Shown here: piece by piece, positions 56,880 to 64,000 of the stretch
How the letters are laid out: each line of letters begins with the position of its first letter
How positions within the stretch are numbered: position 1 is the stretch's first letter
Source of the DNA: CAXXOK01 sp963666755
GTDB taxonomy: Bacteria; Bacillota; Clostridia; Christensenellales; Aristaeellaceae
Length of the DNA: 64,000 bases
Assembly: GCA_963666755.2 (NCBI GenBank)
Contig: CAXXGW010000002.1
Location: forward strand, 139,082 to 203,081
Direction of reading: 5' to 3'
Notes under the pieces: generated by a model
What the model saw: only the letters and a program-made list of their open reading frames with translations
Database searches by the model: none
Told to the model about the DNA's origin: nothing
Made by a program: the position numbers and the translations under genes

Positions 56880-57647
56880 TTAGTGATTTGTATCCGGCTC
56901 CTCCCCCGTGTCGGGCAGGGGCGGGTAAGCGCGCAGGTATACCTGTGCCGAGCGGGACATCTCCCGTGAAAAATCGGACTCATACTTGCGCCGCCAGAAC
57001 GCCGTGAGCCACGCCTCGTACGTTTGCCCGGCGGGCACGCGCGGCTCCAGCATGGCGCGCAGCTGCGCGCCGTCCATGCGCCGGTAAGCGTTGCGCTGCA
57101 CAATGCTTTCCAGCGGCGCGCGCTCCGGCTTGGGCCGCGCCAGCTGCTGGGCGGTGGGGTAACCCAGCACCAGCATCGCGGCAGGCACCACGGCGTCCGG
57201 CAAATGCAAAAGCGCGCGGTGCTCCTCCACGTTTTCCAGAATATCCCCAATATAGCAGGAGCCTACGCCCAGACTCCACGCGGCGGTTACGGCGTTTTGC
57301 GCGGCAATGGCCGCGTCCGCCAGCGCCAGCAGCAGATCACCCGCGCCCAGCGGCCGGGGGTTACAGCCCACGGCGGCGTAAGCGTCGCGCCATTTGAGGG
57401 GGTCGGCGCAGAAGATCAGCACCAGCGGCGCCGTGGCAATGAAGGGCTGGTGGTCGCACGTTTCGGCCAGCCGCGCCTTGAGCGCGGGGTCGTCGATGTC
57501 CAGCACGGTATACAGCTGCTGGTTTCCGGCGGTGGGGGCCTGCGCGGCGGCCAGCAGAATCGCCTCCCGCACCTCGGCGGGGATGGGTTGCCCGGTAAAA
57601 ACGCGCACTGATTTGCGCGTGTGCAGGCTTTGCAGAATCGGGTTCAT
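56880..57647 (-). CDS. Nitroreductase family FMN oxidoreductase
   Basis: A 255-residue flavoprotein of the NfsA/FRP-like nitroreductase group. The N-terminal Arg-Lys-Ser-Val-Arg-Val-Phe binds FMN phosphate. Further blocks are Ala-Pro-Thr-Ala-Gly-Asn-Gln-Gln, Ala-Ala-Gln-Asn-Ala-Val-Thr-Ala-Ala-Trp-Ser-Leu-Gly, and Val-Leu-Gly-Tyr-Pro-Thr. It would reduce quinones, nitro compounds or flavins with NAD(P)H; the substrate is unknown. The ATG at 57647 follows aaggagg. The gene ends just before the purine operon and its terminator overlaps the pur promoter. Confidence 0.88.
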   Translation of the reverse strand: MNPILQSLHTRKSVRVFTGQPIPAEVREAILLAAAQAPTAGNQQLYTVLDIDDPALKARLAETCDHQPFIATAPLVLIFCADPLKWRDAYAAVGCNPRPLGAGDLLLALADAAIAAQNAVTAAWSLGVGSCYIGDILENVEEHRALLHLPDAVVPAAMLVLGYPTAQQLARPKPERAPLESIVQRNAYRRMDGAQLRAMLEPRVPAGQTYEAWLTAFWRRKYESDFSREMSRSAQVYLRAYPPLPDTGEEPDTNH

Positions 57648-57799
57648 GGCGGGGCCTCCTTCCGGCCCGCGGCGCGGGCTTGTGCCCAGAGCATACCGCG
57701 TGCCCGCACGGCTGTCAACACAGGGGTAAAAAGAGGGTTTCCCGCGTGCGTGTGGAAAGCATACACCGATTGCGGTTCTACCGACCACGGAGGTTTTCT

Positions 57800-59257
57800 A
57801 TGCAGAACGCTATACTGGTGCTGGACCACGACCCCGGCCTCGCCGGACTGATCGCCCGTACGCTGCGCAACATGCAGGTGTACTGCGTGCCTGTGCCCTT
57901 TGATATCACGCTTGCGCAGGCGCAGGCGCTTGAGGCCCGGGGGCTGATTGTAGCCGCCGCAAACGGGGAGGAGCTTTCCCTTGCGGGGTTTGATCCGGCG
58001 CTGCTGACCGGGGCGCTGCCGCTGCTGGCGCTGGGCGCCATGGTGCCCGCGCTGTGCGCCCATCTGGGCGGCGCGGTGCTGCCGCGTGAGGCCGAAAGCG
58101 AGAGCGTGACCCTCGGCCTTGCGGAGGATCCGCTGTTTGCGGGCATTACCGGCGGCGAGCGAGTGCTGGCGGCGCTGCGGGATTTGACCCCGCCTGCCGG
58201 GTACGCGTGTCTGGCGACCGCCACCGAGCGCTGCGTGGGGTTTTACAGCCCGCAGAACCGCCTGTACGCGGTGCAGTACCCCATTGAGCGCAACGACCCG
58301 GATTCGGTGTCGCTGCTGAGCAATTTTGCTCTGAACGTGTGCGGCATGGAGCCGGACTGGACGGAGGACCGGATCATCACCCAGACGGTGGAGAGCATCC
58401 GGGCCGCCGCGGGCGAGGGGCGCGTGCTGTGCGCCGTGTCCGGCGGGGTGGATAGCGCCGTGTGCGCGCGTCTGGCCCAGATGGCGGTGGATAAGCGCCT
58501 GATGTGCGTGTTTGTGGACACCGGGCTTTTCCGCCGGGACGAGCCGGAAGCGGTGCTGAACACTTATATGGAAACGCTGGGCATCGTGGTGGCGCACGTG
58601 GATGCGCAGGACGGTTTCCACCGCGCGCTGCGCGGGGTGCGCCGCGCGCTGGAAAAGGAGCGGGTCGCCACCTCGCTTTTACGGCTGGTGCTGGAACGCC
58701 AGCTGGATTTTGACCCCGAAATTCACACGCTGGTGCTGGGCACCAATTACAACGACACCCTCTATGGCCGCGTTCAGGCGGAAGACCCGCCCAGAACCGA
58801 CGATGCGCGGCCCATCACGGTGCTGGAGCCGATTCACGGGCTGTTTAAGGAGGAGGTGCGCCGTCTGGCGCGCGCGCTGTCGCTGCCTTCCAGCATTGCG
58901 GAGCGGCAACCCTTCCCCGCAAGCGGGCTGGCGCTGCGCATTTTTGGCGAAGTGACCGACGAAAAGCTGGAAACCCTGCGCAAGGCGGATGCGTTTTTCA
59001 GCGAGGAAATTCAATCCGGCGGGCACGAGCGCAAGCTCTGGCAGTATTACGCCTCCATGGCCGAAAACCCGGACGAGTTCGGCGGCTGGGCCGTGGTGCT
59101 GCGCGCCTGTCAGGCCTGCAGCGGCGAAGCCTGTGCCAGCCGCCTGCCTTACGATTTGCTGGAGCGCGTGGGCGCGCGCATCCTGCGCGAGCTGCCGCGC
59201 GTGCGCCGCGTGCTATACGACCTGACCCCCAGCCAGCATTACGCGCAGGTGGAGTAA
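57800..59257 (+). CDS. Divergent GMP synthase-like protein lacking glutaminase residues
   Basis: A 485-residue GuaA homologue. Residues 1-195 are shaped like the glutamine amidotransferase domain, but the nucleophile position of the Gly-x-Cys-x-Gly block is Met81, and the His-Pro-Glu block reads Tyr-Pro-Ile-Glu at 160-163, so cysteine and histidine are both missing. The ATP-pyrophosphatase loop Ser-Gly-Gly-Val-Asp-Ser (214-219) is intact. The dimerisation part keeps Pro-Phe-Pro-x-x-Gly-Leu-Ala-Leu-Arg and Leu-Pro-Tyr-Asp-Leu-Leu-Glu, but the usual C-terminal Pro-Pro-x-Thr-Ile-Glu-Trp-Glu is absent. It may use free ammonia or have another substrate. A normal guaA would be expected elsewhere. 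The start follows ggagg. Confidence 0.82.
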   Translation: MQNAILVLDHDPGLAGLIARTLRNMQVYCVPVPFDITLAQAQALEARGLIVAAANGEELSLAGFDPALLTGALPLLALGAMVPALCAHLGGAVLPREAESESVTLGLAEDPLFAGITGGERVLAALRDLTPPAGYACLATATERCVGFYSPQNRLYAVQYPIERNDPDSVSLLSNFALNVCGMEPDWTEDRIITQTVESIRAAAGEGRVLCAVSGGVDSAVCARLAQMAVDKRLMCVFVDTGLFRRDEPEAVLNTYMETLGIVVAHVDAQDGFHRALRGVRRALEKERVATSLLRLVLERQLDFDPEIHTLVLGTNYNDTLYGRVQAEDPPRTDDARPITVLEPIHGLFKEEVRRLARALSLPSSIAERQPFPASGLALRIFGEVTDEKLETLRKADAFFSEEIQSGGHERKLWQYYASMAENPDEFGGWAVVLRACQACSGEACASRLPYDLLERVGARILRELPRVRRVLYDLTPSQHYAQVE

Positions 59258-59314
59258 CCGCGCGCCCGCGCAACGGTTCAGGCAGTAAATAAACCTCTTA
59301 CAGGCTTCCAGCCA

Positions 59315-59440
59315 CAGCATGCTTAAAAAGGTTCAGATGCGCGAAGGCAAACCGGATAAGGGCGGGAGCGTACACGGACGTACGGAACCGCCCTTATCCG
59401 GTGCCGGCGACAAAGCAGATGGGCCTTTTTCAGCAGGCTG
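59315..59440 (+). repeat. 126-nt structured element, copy D
   Basis: Same 126-nt element as copies A-C. The inner 14-bp stem ccggataagggcgg/ccgcccttatccgg is perfect. The left outer arm has drifted (cagcatgcttaaaaagg). The upstream ttgacaaac segment shared by A-C is missing here. It lies between the GuaA-like gene and dapF. Confidence 0.75.
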
Positions 59441-59473
59441 AACCGCCGCTTTTCAAACCGGCGGTTTTTTGTT
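59441..59473 (+). terminator. Terminator after copy D
   Basis: aaccgcc and ggcggtt form a stem with a 12-14 nt loop, followed by a run of six T. It would end the GuaA-like transcript, or one starting within the repeat. Confidence 0.8.
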
Positions 59474-59495
59474 ATACTGGGGCGCAGGAAAGCAG

Positions 59496-60356
59496 GTGAT
59501 CTGTTTGCTCCATTTTACGAAAATGCACGGCATCGGGAACGATTACCTCTATGTGAACGGCTTTACGGAAACCCTCCCGGACGATCTGCCCGGGCTGGCG
59601 GTGCGTATGAGCCGCCGCCGTTTCGGTTGCGGCAGCGACGGGCTGATCCTGATCCTGCCGGGCGAGCGCGCGCCCTTCCGGATGCGCATGTTCAACAACG
59701 ACGGCTCCGAAAGCGAAATGTGCGGCAACGGCATCCGCTGCGTGGCCGCCTACTGCCACGACCGGGGCCTGACCGACCAGACGGCGTTTGACATCGAAAG
59801 CGGCGGGCAGGTTAAGCACATGCTGCTCACGCTGGACGCAAAAGGCCGCACCGCCGCCGTGCGTGTGGATATGGGCGTGCCTGTGACCGACGGTGCGCAC
59901 ATCCCCAGCACGCTAGCCGGCGATCCGGTGCTGGGCGCGCCGCTGACCGCGTGCGGCCAAAGCTGGCCCGTCACGCTGGTCAATATGGGCAACCCCCACG
60001 CCATCACCTTTGTGGACGATCCCGACACCGCGCCCGTGACCACCGTGGGCCCGGTGCTGGAATGCGATCCCGTTTTCCCGCGCAAGTGCAACATCGAGTT
60101 TGTGCGCGTGGTGGATCGGGAGCACCTGTACATGCGCGTCTGGGAGCGCGGCGCGGGCGAGACGCTCGCCTGCGGCACCGGCGCGTGCGCCTCGGCGGTG
60201 GCCGCCATGCTCAACGGGCTGACCGAGCGCGATGTAGAGGTGCGCCTGCGCGGCGGCACGCTGCGCATCGCCTGGAACCCGGCGGACGGGCACGTGGCCA
60301 TGACCGGCCCGGCGACCTTTGTGTACGACGGCGTCTGGCTGAGCGACGAGGCGTAG
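59496..60356 (+). CDS. dapF: Diaminopimelate epimerase
   Basis: A 286-residue enzyme that converts LL- to meso-diaminopimelate for cell wall and lysine. Both catalytic cysteines are visible in Glu-Met-Cys-Gly-Asn-Gly-Ile-Arg-Cys and Leu-Ala-Cys-Gly-Thr-Gly-Ala-Cys. The N-terminal Phe-Thr-Lys-Met-His-Gly-Ile-Gly-Asn-Asp-Tyr is the family start. I place the start at the GTG at 59496 (agga 6 bases upstream); a TTG at 59505 is nearly as good. A TATACT box lies at 59473. dapL follows, giving a short lysine/DAP operon. Confidence 0.93.
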   Translation: MICLLHFTKMHGIGNDYLYVNGFTETLPDDLPGLAVRMSRRRFGCGSDGLILILPGERAPFRMRMFNNDGSESEMCGNGIRCVAAYCHDRGLTDQTAFDIESGGQVKHMLLTLDAKGRTAAVRVDMGVPVTDGAHIPSTLAGDPVLGAPLTACGQSWPVTLVNMGNPHAITFVDDPDTAPVTTVGPVLECDPVFPRKCNIEFVRVVDREHLYMRVWERGAGETLACGTGACASAVAAMLNGLTERDVEVRLRGGTLRIAWNPADGHVAMTGPATFVYDGVWLSDEA

Positions 60357-60421
60357 GCGCGCCCCGGCGGCGCACATTTGCGCCCGCCCCTGCGGCGGGC
60401 CTTTGAAGGAGGTTGACCCCA

Positions 60422-61633
60422 TTGCGCGTAAACCCCAACTTTGAAAAACTGCCGGGCCAATACCTGTTTGCCGAGGTGGCGCGCCGCGTTAAGGACTATG
60501 CCGCCGCCCACCCGCAGGCGGAGCTGATCCGTCTGGGCATCGGCGATGTAACCCGCCCGCTTGCCCCTGCGGTGGTAGAGGCCCTCAAGGCTGCCGCCGA
60601 CGAGATGCTCTCGGCCGCCACCTTCCACGGCTACGGGCCGGATTTCGGCTACGATTTTCTGATTGACGCCATCCGTGAGCAGGATTACGCGCCGCGCGGC
60701 GTTTCGCTGGCGTTTGACGAGGTGTTCATCTCCGACGGGGCCAAGTCCGATACCTCCGCCCTGCAGGAGCTGTTTTCGCCGGATGCGCGTATCGCCGTAA
60801 CCGACCCGGTCTACCCCGTGTATGTGGATAGCAACGCCATGGCCGGCCGCCTGGGCGATTTTGCCGACGGTCGCTGGAGCAACCTGACCTACCTGCCCTG
60901 CAACGCGGAAAACGGCTTTGTGCCCCCGCTGCCCGCCGAGCCGGTGGATGTGATCTACCTCTGCTACCCCAACAACCCCACCGGCACCACCCTCACACGC
61001 GAGCAGCTCAAGCCCTTTGTGGACTATGCGCGCAAGCACGGCACGGTGCTGGTGTACGACGCGGCCTACAAGGCCTTTATCACCTCCGACGTGCCCCACA
61101 GCATCTACGAGGTGGAAGGCGCGCGCGAGGTGGCGGTGGAATGCTGCTCCTTCAGCAAAACCGCGGGTTTTACGGGCACGCGCTGCGCGTATACCGTCAT
61201 CCCCCACGAGGTGACGGGCCTCAACGGCCGGGGCGAGCGGGTAGAGCTGAACGCCCTGTGGAAGCGCCGCATGGGCACCAAGTTTAATGGCGTCAGCTAC
61301 CCCATCCAGCGCGCGGCGGCGGCGGTGTTCAGCCCCGCCGGGCAGGCCCAGTGCATGGAAACCGTCGAATATTACCGCCGCAACGCCCGGTTGATCCGCG
61401 AAGGGTTGCAGGCGGCGGGCTACACGGTATTCGGTGGGGTGGACGCGCCCTATGTGTGGCTCAAGACGCCGGTGGGCAGCTGGCAGTTTTTCGATACCCT
61501 GCTGGATCAGGCGCACGTGGTCGGCACGCCGGGCGCGGGCTTCGGGCCCAGCGGGGAAGGCTACTTCCGCCTGACCGCCTTCAACACCTACGAAAAAACC
61601 GCCGAGGCGCTGGAGCGCATCCGCGCGCTGTGA
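60422..61633 (+). CDS. dapL: LL-diaminopimelate aminotransferase
   Basis: A 403-residue PLP aminotransferase that makes LL-DAP directly from tetrahydrodipicolinate, bypassing the succinylase and acetylase routes. The PLP lysine is in Cys-Ser-Phe-Ser-Lys-Thr-Ala-Gly-Phe-Thr-Gly-Thr-Arg, and Tyr-Pro-Asn-Asn-Pro-Thr-Gly-Thr is the substrate/PLP block. The N-terminus Arg-Val-Asn-Pro-Asn-Phe-Glu-Lys-Leu-Pro-Gly-Gln-Tyr-Leu-Phe is that of DapL. The start is a TTG at 60422, with ggagg 9 bases upstream. It is the functional partner of dapF 65 bases upstream. Confidence 0.94.
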   Translation: MRVNPNFEKLPGQYLFAEVARRVKDYAAAHPQAELIRLGIGDVTRPLAPAVVEALKAAADEMLSAATFHGYGPDFGYDFLIDAIREQDYAPRGVSLAFDEVFISDGAKSDTSALQELFSPDARIAVTDPVYPVYVDSNAMAGRLGDFADGRWSNLTYLPCNAENGFVPPLPAEPVDVIYLCYPNNPTGTTLTREQLKPFVDYARKHGTVLVYDAAYKAFITSDVPHSIYEVEGAREVAVECCSFSKTAGFTGTRCAYTVIPHEVTGLNGRGERVELNALWKRRMGTKFNGVSYPIQRAAAAVFSPAGQAQCMETVEYYRRNARLIREGLQAAGYTVFGGVDAPYVWLKTPVGSWQFFDTLLDQAHVVGTPGAGFGPSGEGYFRLTAFNTYEKTAEALERIRAL

Positions 61634-61805
61634 GCGCCCCCCTCGGGCGCGGCAGAGGGGCGGGGCGCAGGCCGGCAGGGCCGCCCCCGCCCTTTTCGCC
61701 CCGCGCGCACTTTTCTTCCCACGCGGCTTGGAAAAGGATTCCTCCCCGCGCGGCGCGAATGTTGTAAAGATCAACCTGTGTTCGGATCGGAAAGGAGCGA
61801 CCGCC

Positions 61806-63887
61806 ATGCCTTCCGGAACCCCACGCCCCGGGCGGCGGCTTGCGCTGGCCGCCGCGCTGCTGCTGGCGCTTGCGGCCCTGACCGCCTGCGACCGGGTGCA
61901 GACGCTGCTGCACGAAACCCCCGCCGCGCAGCAGACCACCGGCCCCAACCTGGGGCTTTTATCCCTGCCCGCGTATGACGATCCCGAAGCCGACGCGACC
62001 CAAACCGCCGCCGACGCTGCGGATTATATGCCCGTGGACCTCTGGCTGGACGGCACCCAGACCATGGGCGGCATCAATACCAACGAGCAGAGCATGTACC
62101 CCCACACCGGCAAAAAATACCGCGAGGGCGGCTTCCACTACCATTACGGGGCGCAGGCGGGCTGGTACGAAAGCCTGCTGCGCGATTTTCTGGCTGCTGC
62201 GGGCGATACCCGCGTGCGCGCCCTGCGCTACGGCAACGAAACCGTGCCCGACGGCTTTTTTCGCACCTATGGGCTGGACCGTACCGACGCGGCGCAGGCC
62301 GCCTCGGTGTGGCGCGACCTGCACACCGTTTCCGTCGATGCGGACGCGCGGTTTTTCGCGTCCTTCTCCGCCGAGGAGATGGCGGGCAGCTTTTACGCAC
62401 TGGGCGCGCCCGCGTGGCTGAACCGCGCCGCCGGGCTGCCTGTGGATGCGCTGGAAAACCCCGACCTGGCCGCCGGGCTTGCCGCCGCGCAGGGCGCGCA
62501 GGCGCAGGCGCTGGCGGAAGGGCAGGCGGGCTTTACCCTTGCGCCCGGAACGGACGGCGAAGGCTGCGCGCTGCTGGCGGCGCTGCCTAATCTGGATACC
62601 AGCCGCCTGAACGTGATGACCGTGGACCCCGCGGCGCTGGGCAAACTGACCGGCGCGGACGCGGCAGGCAAGCCCCTCGCGTTTTATGAGGCTGTGCTGC
62701 GCGCGCTGGGCGTGTTCGATCAGGGGCTGTGCGTCGGGGTGCTGGATTTTCAGCTGGACTACATGGGGCAGATGGCCTCCTTTACCACCGCGCGGCTCAG
62801 CGAGCCGCTGGTGTGGGGCCGCGTGATTCTGGACGAGAAGAAGCAAACCTACGACCATCTGGGCGTGATGCCCCGCAGGCTTTTAACGCTGGTGATCGGC
62901 ACGCGCGCGCGGGTAAACGGCTTTATCGAGCGGCTGGGCGAGGCCATCGACGCGGATCGCGCCCTCACGGGCACGCGCGGCCCCCGTAACGGGGAGCTGA
63001 CCTACACCGCCGATGGGCAGACCGTGGTGCAGGAGCCGTTCTCCTTTGCATGGAACCATACCGTGATCGCCCGCCCCGGTATGGGCACCTACACCCAGCA
63101 TACCCCGGGCGCAACCCTGAGCGCGCAGACCGCCGACGGCGCCGCGCTGCAGGCCGATGCTCCGGCCGACGCGCCTCCCAGCCTGACCCTGACCGCCGCA
63201 GCCGACGGCACCTTTGCCGACGCCACCCTGACCCTGCGCCTGCCCGTAACCCCCAATGCCGACGGGGCCACGCTGGATGTGCGCACCCTGACCGGCGCCA
63301 CGGTGCAACCGCTGGCCTCACTGCTGCTGGGCGGCACGCTGCCCAACACCCCGCAAAACGCCGCCGCGGCCGACGGCGCGCAGTGGATCGCCTACCGGGA
63401 TACGCTCTACCGCTTTGACGCGGGCGCGGACGCGTCCGCCTTCCGCCTGGGCGAAATCCGCCGCGACGGCGATTTTCTGGTCTGTACATTACAGGTGTCG
63501 GGCGCAAGCCTCAAAACGGGGCTGTACCGCCTGCGGCTGGCCGCTGATGTAACCGGCGATCAGGTCGCCTGGGAATCCGTGCCCTGGATCGACGGCGACC
63601 AGAGCGTCGGCGCGACCGTGACCGATGCCGAGGTTTACGCCTGGGAAACCTTTACCGCCGCCATGACCGCCTACGACCGCGACGCCAAGGGCCTGCCCAA
63701 GATGTTCGCCCACGCGTGGGGCGGCGCGACCGACAAGCTTTACCACGGGCTGCGCGTGCCCGATTTCCCGCCGGTGTACCGCTCCGTGGGCCTTGCGGAG
63801 CTGGCCGCGCAGGTGCGCGCCGCCGCAGCCTCCGATACCCGGCCGCTGATCCGCTTCACCTTCGAGGTGCGTACCGACGGGGGCTGA
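61806..63887 (+). CDS. Large lipoprotein of unknown function
   Basis: A 693-residue exported lipoprotein. A basic N-terminus and hydrophobic stretch end in the lipobox Leu-Thr-Ala-Cys (Cys at about 28). The mature protein starts with a Thr/Gln-rich linker. Residues 60-350 include Pro-Val-Asp-Leu-Trp-Leu-Asp-Gly-Thr-Gln-Thr-Met-Gly, which resembles a von Willebrand A-like or phosphatase strand with an Asp-x-Thr arrangement, but no family is clear. Residues 370-520 are Ala/Thr/Asp rich and beta-like. The start follows aaaggag. The next gene begins 41 bases after its stop and may be part of the same operon, so the pair could form an envelope system. Confidence 0.7.
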   Translation: MPSGTPRPGRRLALAAALLLALAALTACDRVQTLLHETPAAQQTTGPNLGLLSLPAYDDPEADATQTAADAADYMPVDLWLDGTQTMGGINTNEQSMYPHTGKKYREGGFHYHYGAQAGWYESLLRDFLAAAGDTRVRALRYGNETVPDGFFRTYGLDRTDAAQAASVWRDLHTVSVDADARFFASFSAEEMAGSFYALGAPAWLNRAAGLPVDALENPDLAAGLAAAQGAQAQALAEGQAGFTLAPGTDGEGCALLAALPNLDTSRLNVMTVDPAALGKLTGADAAGKPLAFYEAVLRALGVFDQGLCVGVLDFQLDYMGQMASFTTARLSEPLVWGRVILDEKKQTYDHLGVMPRRLLTLVIGTRARVNGFIERLGEAIDADRALTGTRGPRNGELTYTADGQTVVQEPFSFAWNHTVIARPGMGTYTQHTPGATLSAQTADGAALQADAPADAPPSLTLTAAADGTFADATLTLRLPVTPNADGATLDVRTLTGATVQPLASLLLGGTLPNTPQNAAAADGAQWIAYRDTLYRFDAGADASAFRLGEIRRDGDFLVCTLQVSGASLKTGLYRLRLAADVTGDQVAWESVPWIDGDQSVGATVTDAEVYAWETFTAAMTAYDRDAKGLPKMFAHAWGGATDKLYHGLRVPDFPPVYRSVGLAELAAQVRAAAASDTRPLIRFTFEVRTDGG

Positions 63888-63928
63888 CCCTCCGGCCCTG
63901 CGCCCTGTTTGCAGAAAGGATGCCCGCC

Positions 63929-64000
63929 ATGCGCAAAGCCTTCGGAGTCAAGTACAGCAACCGCACCAAAGTTTTGCTCTGCTACGCGCTGGCGTGGGGG
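63929..64000 (+). CDS. Start of an unrecognised gene, cut by the window end
   Basis: ATG at 63929 with gaaagga upstream. The visible 24 codons give Met-Arg-Lys-Ala-Phe-Gly-Val-Lys-Tyr followed by Asn-Arg-Thr-Lys-Val-Leu-Leu-Cys-Tyr-Ala-Leu-Ala-Trp-Gly, which looks like a basic N-terminus leading into a transmembrane helix. It lies 41 bases downstream of the lipoprotein gene and is probably co-transcribed. Nothing more can be said. Confidence 0.6.
   Translation, partial: MRKAFGVKYSNRTKVLLCYALAWG

Noticed and set aside
59750..61948. Long minus-strand frame opposite dapF and dapL
   Set aside because: It is low-complexity, with no recognisable domain. The plus strand encodes two complete, conserved enzymes with catalytic residues.

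Overview
The window is a GC-rich bacterial chromosome segment that best fits a low-oxygen Clostridia-type Bacillota, probably a gut Oscillospiraceae/Christensenellales-like lineage. The evidence is a tryptophan T-box riboswitch, a truA-ecfT-ecfA2-ecfA1 block, an LL-diaminopimelate aminotransferase (dapL), a one-chain clostridial-style purL, an archaeal-type IMP cyclohydrolase beside a separate AICAR transformylase, and strong Shine-Dalgarno sites. The lineage call is an inference from gene content.

Layout. 1-9.7 kb: end of a DUF368 membrane protein, an ABC-2 exporter, a TetR-controlled membrane-protein operon, and a secreted protein built from about twenty 34-residue repeats. 9.88-21.35 kb: an integrated element of about 11.4 kb bounded by a 45-bp direct repeat of the 3' part of tRNA-Pro(CGG). 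It carries a tyrosine integrase and Xre-type regulator at the right end, a decayed phage late region (HNH and tail-fibre remnants, endolysin, frameshifted adenine methylase, lysis-module membrane proteins, holin), a small potassium channel, and at the left end an AT-rich two-gene cargo (OLD-family ATPase/nuclease plus DUF4062 protein) placed where phages usually carry defence genes. 21.4-28.9 kb: tRNA-Thr, a TetR/membrane-protein pair whose 3' end is tandemly reduplicated, MATE exporter, HAD phosphatase, YfbR-like nucleotidase, GNAT acetyltransferase and a membrane-anchored TIR protein.

29.2-34.7 kb (minus strand): mreB, truA, an ECF transporter module, a stand-alone riboflavin kinase and a flavodoxin-like protein, which together suggest vitamin/flavin supply. 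34.9-36.6 kb: Trp T-box and trpB2. 37-43 kb: tag, an AI-2E-family permease, TPM and zinc-ribbon envelope proteins, and a CASTOR/POLLUX-like ion channel. 43.7-56.7 kb: a ten-gene purine operon (purE-C-F-M-N-O-H-D-L-B) driven by a strong promoter lying inside the terminator hairpin of the upstream nitroreductase gene and next to a PurBox-like site. 57.8-64 kb: a divergent GuaA paralogue lacking the glutaminase cysteine and histidine, then dapF, dapL, an unrecognised 693-residue lipoprotein and the start of another gene.

Three kinds of intergenic repeat recur: a 126-nt element with a deep nested stem (four copies, two in tandem), a mosaic of short GC-rich hairpin modules, and local tandem repeats. 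The two most interesting candidates are the OLD-DUF4062 cargo pair and the 126-nt structured element. No function can be proven for either from sequence alone.
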